A stretch of DNA of 10,715 nt from an uncultured Eubacteriales bacterium (GTDB lineage Bacteria > Bacillota > Clostridia > Oscillospirales > Oscillospiraceae): the NCBI GenBank assembly GCA_949744025.1, contig CATJWA010000199.1, forward strand, positions 1 through 10,715, written 5' to 3'. Each line of letters begins with the position of its first letter. Position 1 is the first letter of the stretch. A model generated the notes under the pieces. It worked only from the letters and a program-made list of their open reading frames with translations. It was not told the DNA's origin and searched no databases. A program made the translations under genes and the position numbers. Of the stretch, positions 6,291 to 10,715 are shown piece by piece.

Positions 6291-7628
6291 ATGAAGCTCA
6301 ACGGGAGCAGCGACGCCGGGAAGCACGGTGCGGCAAAGAAACACGCCGCGCCTGAATCCGGAGTGAAAAGTACAGCGCAGGGAAAGAGCAAAGCCCGCGC
6401 CGCCTCAAAATCAGAAAAAATTTTCGGCGAGGAGACCGCGTCTCTGCCGCCGGAGCTGCAAAAGCGGATAAAGAAAGCCGGCTCGTCAAGCGCCGGAAAC
6501 GTCCGCGCGCACAGGGACGATACGCGCTATGCCAAAAAGACGCCGCCGCGCGCAAAGCGCCGGGCGCTGATAGCGCTGGCCTGCGTCGTTCTGGTTCTTG
6601 GCAGCGCGGTGGCGGCCTACGCGATATGGGAAAAACCGCCCGACGTCTCCGCGTCGGGCCTGCGTGAGCCGCTTATTACGCCGGCGCCGGCGAACACTCC
6701 GTGTCCGCCGGCGGACACGCCAAAGCCGGATAAAACCACGGAGCCCACGCCAACACCCGAGCCCACCCCAGAGCCCAACGTGCGCCGTGAGGACTGCTAT
6801 ACCTTCCTGCTGGCCGCAATGGACCAGATAGGCGCAAACACGGACGTCATCATGGTCGGCCGCATGGACACCGCCGCGGGCACCCTCGATATTGTGAATA
6901 TCCCGCGGGACACGCTTATGAATGTGAGCTGGTACGTCAAGAAGGCCGGCACGATGTACGCCTTTGTCAACGGGGACATCGAGCAGATTATTGAAAGGCT
7001 CGGCGATATCCTGGGCTTTGAGCCGGACTGCTACGCCGTGGTGAACATAAAGGCGGTGGAGAGGCTGGTTGACTGCATCGGCGGGGTGTACTACACCGTG
7101 CCTCGGGATATGGACTATGACGACCCCTCTCAGGATTTTTACGTGCACATACCCGCGGGCTACCAGTGGCTGAGCGGCGAGGACGCGGTGAAGGTGCTGC
7201 GCTTCCGCGTGGGAAACGAAAACACGGGCTACGCCAACGGCGATTTGGGCAGAATAGCCACGCAGCAGGATTTTCTCAAAACCATAGCCTCGCAAATGCT
7301 CACCTTAGGGAATATACCGAATCTGCCCGAGGCGATAGAGATTTTCCAGCAATACGTCAAAACCGACCTTGAAAGCGGCAATCTGGCCTTTTTTGCCAGA
7401 CAGTTTCTGACGATGGACAAGGAGAAGATAAGCTTTTCCACCGTGCCGGGCCAGGGAATAGGCGTGCTCGGCGGGTCCTACTACGAAATTGACGTTGACG
7501 GCTGGGTGGAGATGATAAACACGCGCCTGAACCCCTTCACACAGGATATCAGCGCGGACAAGCTCGACATCCTCCAATACGAAAGCGGCAGGGGTCTGTA
7601 CGCCACCTCGGGCAAAGTGGCCGAGTGA
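6291..7628 (+). CDS. LCP (LytR-CpsA-Psr) family cell wall polymer transferase
   Basis: LCP proteins are membrane-anchored phosphotransferases that move teichoic acid or polysaccharide from a lipid carrier to peptidoglycan. The 445 residues comprise a long basic cytoplasmic tail (1-91), one membrane segment (about 92-113, RALIALACVVLVLGSAV), a Pro/Thr/Glu-rich extracellular linker with EPTP repeats (about 129-163), and the LCP domain (about 168-415). Recognisable motifs are NTDVIMVGRMD (183-193), VNIPRDT (202-208) with the catalytic-type Arg206, LRFR (303-306) and GDLGRI with TQQ (317-326). Two positions usually Arg in the family (the RSD motif, and RQQ) are Asn183 and Thr324 here. There is no C-terminal LytR_C domain. 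The ATG at 6291 has GGGAG at 6274-6278, with a rather long 12-nt spacing, overlapping the end of nadD. Location between nadD-yqeK and rsfS is a common clostridial order. Which polymer it transfers cannot be told from sequence. Confidence 0.9.
   Translation: MKLNGSSDAGKHGAAKKHAAPESGVKSTAQGKSKARAASKSEKIFGEETASLPPELQKRIKKAGSSSAGNVRAHRDDTRYAKKTPPRAKRRALIALACVVLVLGSAVAAYAIWEKPPDVSASGLREPLITPAPANTPCPPADTPKPDKTTEPTPTPEPTPEPNVRREDCYTFLLAAMDQIGANTDVIMVGRMDTAAGTLDIVNIPRDTLMNVSWYVKKAGTMYAFVNGDIEQIIERLGDILGFEPDCYAVVNIKAVERLVDCIGGVYYTVPRDMDYDDPSQDFYVHIPAGYQWLSGEDAVKVLRFRVGNENTGYANGDLGRIATQQDFLKTIASQMLTLGNIPNLPEAIEIFQQYVKTDLESGNLAFFARQFLTMDKEKISFSTVPGQGIGVLGGSYYEIDVDGWVEMINTRLNPFTQDISADKLDILQYESGRGLYATSGKVAE
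6679..6719. repeat. Pair of perfect GC-rich palindromes in the LCP linker region
   Basis: A 14-bp perfect palindrome (CGCCGGCGCCGGCG, 6679-6692) and a 20-bp perfect palindrome (CGTGTCCGCCGGCGGACACG, 6700-6719) are separated by 7 nt. Both lie within codons for the low-complexity linker of the LCP protein. No mobile element or other known feature accounts for them. Confidence 0.6.
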
Positions 7629-7669
7629 GGCGGCTGATTCTTTGAGCTACACGGGCCAAGGAGAGCCCC

Positions 7670-7681
7670 TTATTATAATAA
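7670..7681 (+). promoter_or_regulatory. AT palindrome containing a perfect -10 hexamer, LCP-rsfS gap
   Basis: The 72-nt gap holds the perfect palindrome TTATTATAATAA, inside which TATAAT (7674-7679) matches the -10 consensus. No acceptable -35 hexamer lies 15-19 nt upstream and there is no TGn extension, so promoter function is doubtful. A short GGGC/GCCC inverted repeat (7653-7656 and 7665-7668) precedes it. The remainder of the gap shows only the rsfS RBS. Confidence 0.25.
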
Positions 7682-7700
7682 AAAGGAATGTGATGCTGAT

Positions 7701-8060
7701 ATGATGACACCGAAGGAAATCGCCGAGCTGGTTGTAAAGACTCTGGACGGCAAGAAAGCCCATGACATCAAAATGCTCAGAACCACCGACGTGACGGTGC
7801 TGGCCGACTATTTCGTCATATGCACCGCCTCGTCCAGCACACAGATTAAAACCCTGGCCGACGAGGTCGAGCGCGCGGTGGAGGAAGCCGGCGAGGAGGT
7901 TCTTCACCGCGAGGGCTACCGCAGCGGCGGCTGGGTGCTCATTGACCTGGGCTGCGTGGTGGTGCATCTGTTCATGGACGAGACGCGTAAGTTCTACAAT
8001 CTGGAGCACCTGTGGTCCGACGCGGAGGAGATTGACGTTTCGGCGCTGGTGACTCCGTAA
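7701..8060 (+). CDS. rsfS: Ribosome silencing factor RsfS (DUF143/Iojap family)
   Basis: RsfS binds ribosomal protein uL14 on the 50S subunit and blocks joining to 30S, lowering translation when nutrients are short. The 119 residues match the family length. Diagnostic stretches are LADYFVICTASSSTQIKTLA (34-53) and EGYRSGGWVLIDLGCVVVHL (71-90), followed by FMDETRKFYNLEHLW (91-105), where the family has the conserved FYNLExLW. The start is not firmly set: ATG at 7701 and ATG at 7704 are both in frame, and the best RBS (AAAAGGA, 7681-7687) is 13 nt from the first. ATGs at 7688 and 7693 are in other frames and stop at once. It lies 72 nt after the LCP gene and 85 nt before leuS, the order nadD/yqeK-LCP-rsfS-leuS being common in Clostridia. 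Confidence 0.95.
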   Translation: MMTPKEIAELVVKTLDGKKAHDIKMLRTTDVTVLADYFVICTASSSTQIKTLADEVERAVEEAGEEVLHREGYRSGGWVLIDLGCVVVHLFMDETRKFYNLEHLWSDAEEIDVSALVTP

Positions 8061-8074
8061 CAAGATATTTTCGC

Positions 8075-8111
8075 GCATGCACCGCGCCTTCACATGAAGG
8101 CGCGGGCTTGC
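8075..8111 (+). promoter_or_regulatory. Stem-loop in the rsfS-leuS gap (possible attenuator or processing site)
   Basis: A perfect 10-bp stem, CCGCGCCTTC (8082-8091) with GAAGGCGCGG (8096-8105), closes the tetraloop ACAT. GC (8079-8080 with 8106-8107) and GCA/TGC (8075-8077 with 8109-8111) extend it, with one bulge and one mismatch. What follows is CGCGTTTAAATTT, not a clean T run, so it is a poor intrinsic terminator. No good leuS promoter lies downstream, so leuS probably depends on read-through past this hairpin. Confidence 0.5.
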
Positions 8112-8145
8112 CGCGTTTAAATTTGACATAGGAAAGAGAAGCAAG

Positions 8146-10563
<2,418 letters not shown>

Positions 10564-10566
10564 TTA

Positions 10567-10595
10567 TTGACAAAGCGGGCCAAAACCTTTATAAT
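10567..10595 (+). promoter_or_regulatory. Consensus sigma-A promoter of rpsU
   Basis: TTGACA (10567-10572) and TATAAT (10590-10595), separated by exactly 17 nt, match the vegetative promoter consensus at every position. The -35 box begins 3 nt after the leuS TAA stop. Transcription should start near 10601-10603. This is the strongest promoter signal in the window and fits the high demand for a ribosomal protein. Confidence 0.9.
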
Positions 10596-10601
10596 ACTGT
10601 C

Positions 10602-10664
10602 CGTTAAGCCATGAACTATGGCCCTTGAAGCGCCGAAAGGCGTATTTGGAGGGAGGGATATAAA
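10602..10664 (+). promoter_or_regulatory. rpsU 5' leader with two stem-loops
   Basis: The predicted leader of about 63 nt has two small hairpins. The first is GCCAT (10608-10612) with ATGGC (10618-10622) around a 5-nt loop, almost at the 5' end. The second is CGCC (10631-10634) with GGCG (10639-10642), closed by a GAAA tetraloop of the stable GNRA class and extendable by a G-U pair. The RBS lies unpaired after the second. I do not recognise a known riboswitch or ribosomal leader; either mRNA stabilisation or autoregulation by S21 is possible. Confidence 0.45.
10648..10657 (+). promoter_or_regulatory. Ribosome binding site of rpsU
   Basis: GGAGGGAGGG contains two overlapping Shine-Dalgarno cores. 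The second (GGGAGGG, 10651-10657) ends 7 nt before the ATG at 10665, an ideal spacing for strong initiation. Confidence 0.8.
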
Positions 10665-10715
10665 ATGTCAGAAGTCTATGTCAAGGAGAATGAGTCTCTG
10701 GACAACGCTCTTAAA
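10665..10715 (+). CDS. rpsU: 30S ribosomal protein S21 (bS21), 3' truncated by window edge
   Basis: Only the first 17 codons are present, reading MSEVYVKENESLDNALK. This matches the conserved start of S21 in Firmicutes, usually MSEVxVKENESLxxALxRFKR. S21 is a small basic protein of about 58 residues that binds near the 3' end of 16S rRNA, close to the anti-Shine-Dalgarno sequence, and helps initiation. The start is supported by the strong RBS and by family alignment. It has its own consensus promoter but no terminator separates it from leuS, so it may also be reached by read-through. Identification rests on 17 residues plus context. Confidence 0.88.
   Translation, partial: MSEVYVKENESLDNALK

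Noticed and set aside
8081..8116. Possible T-box leader for leuS (an ACCGCG sequence is present)
   Set aside because: The gap is only 85 nt, has no stem I with specifier loop, no full GGTGG-ACCGCG core and no terminator with a T run.
10611..10628. Five-codon upstream frame MNYGP in the rpsU leader
   Set aside because: It has no Shine-Dalgarno sequence and its ATG lies in a hairpin stem only about 10 nt from the predicted transcript start, so it is most likely chance.

Overview
The window is a stretch of housekeeping chromosome from a GC-rich Firmicute of class Clostridia, most likely an Oscillospirales/Ruminococcaceae-type gut bacterium. This rests on three things: the gene set and order (smc, ftsY, rdgB, yhbY, nadD-yqeK, LCP protein, rsfS, leuS, rpsU, all on the + strand), purine-rich Shine-Dalgarno sites, and a consensus sigma-A promoter. 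The genus cannot be fixed from the sequence. Base composition is clearly GC-rich, yet isleucine is mostly written ATA in several genes.

Layout. Bases 1-3263 hold most of smc, cut off at its 5' end so that the Walker A region is missing. ftsY (3298-4206), rdgB (4221-4817), yhbY (4804-5112) and a fused nadD-yqeK gene (5109-6281) follow with gaps of 34 and 14 nt and overlaps of 14 and 4 nt. This is a tightly coupled operon. An LCP-family (LytR-CpsA-Psr) membrane protein (6291-7628), rsfS (7701-8060) and leuS (8146-10563) follow with gaps of 9, 72 and 85 nt. A consensus promoter starts 3 nt after the leuS stop and drives rpsU, of which only the first 17 codons are inside the window. No intergenic stretch exceeds about 100 nt, and I see no tRNA, rRNA, CRISPR array, insertion sequence or prophage.

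How the genes fit together. FtsY, YhbY, RsfS, LeuS and S21 all serve the ribosome: co-translational targeting, 50S maturation, ribosome silencing, tRNA charging and the 30S subunit. SMC handles chromosome organisation, RdgB cleans the nucleotide pool, NadD makes NAD, YqeK degrades Ap4A, and the LCP protein attaches polymers to the cell wall. This is a growth-linked core cluster.

I found no sign of an undescribed defence, mobile or biosynthetic system. The points worth a second look are smaller: a well-formed promoter buried in the YqeK half of the fusion gene, two adjacent perfect palindromes in the LCP linker, the rpsU promoter and leader, a stem-loop before leuS, motif deviations in FtsY and the LCP protein, and the ATA preference.
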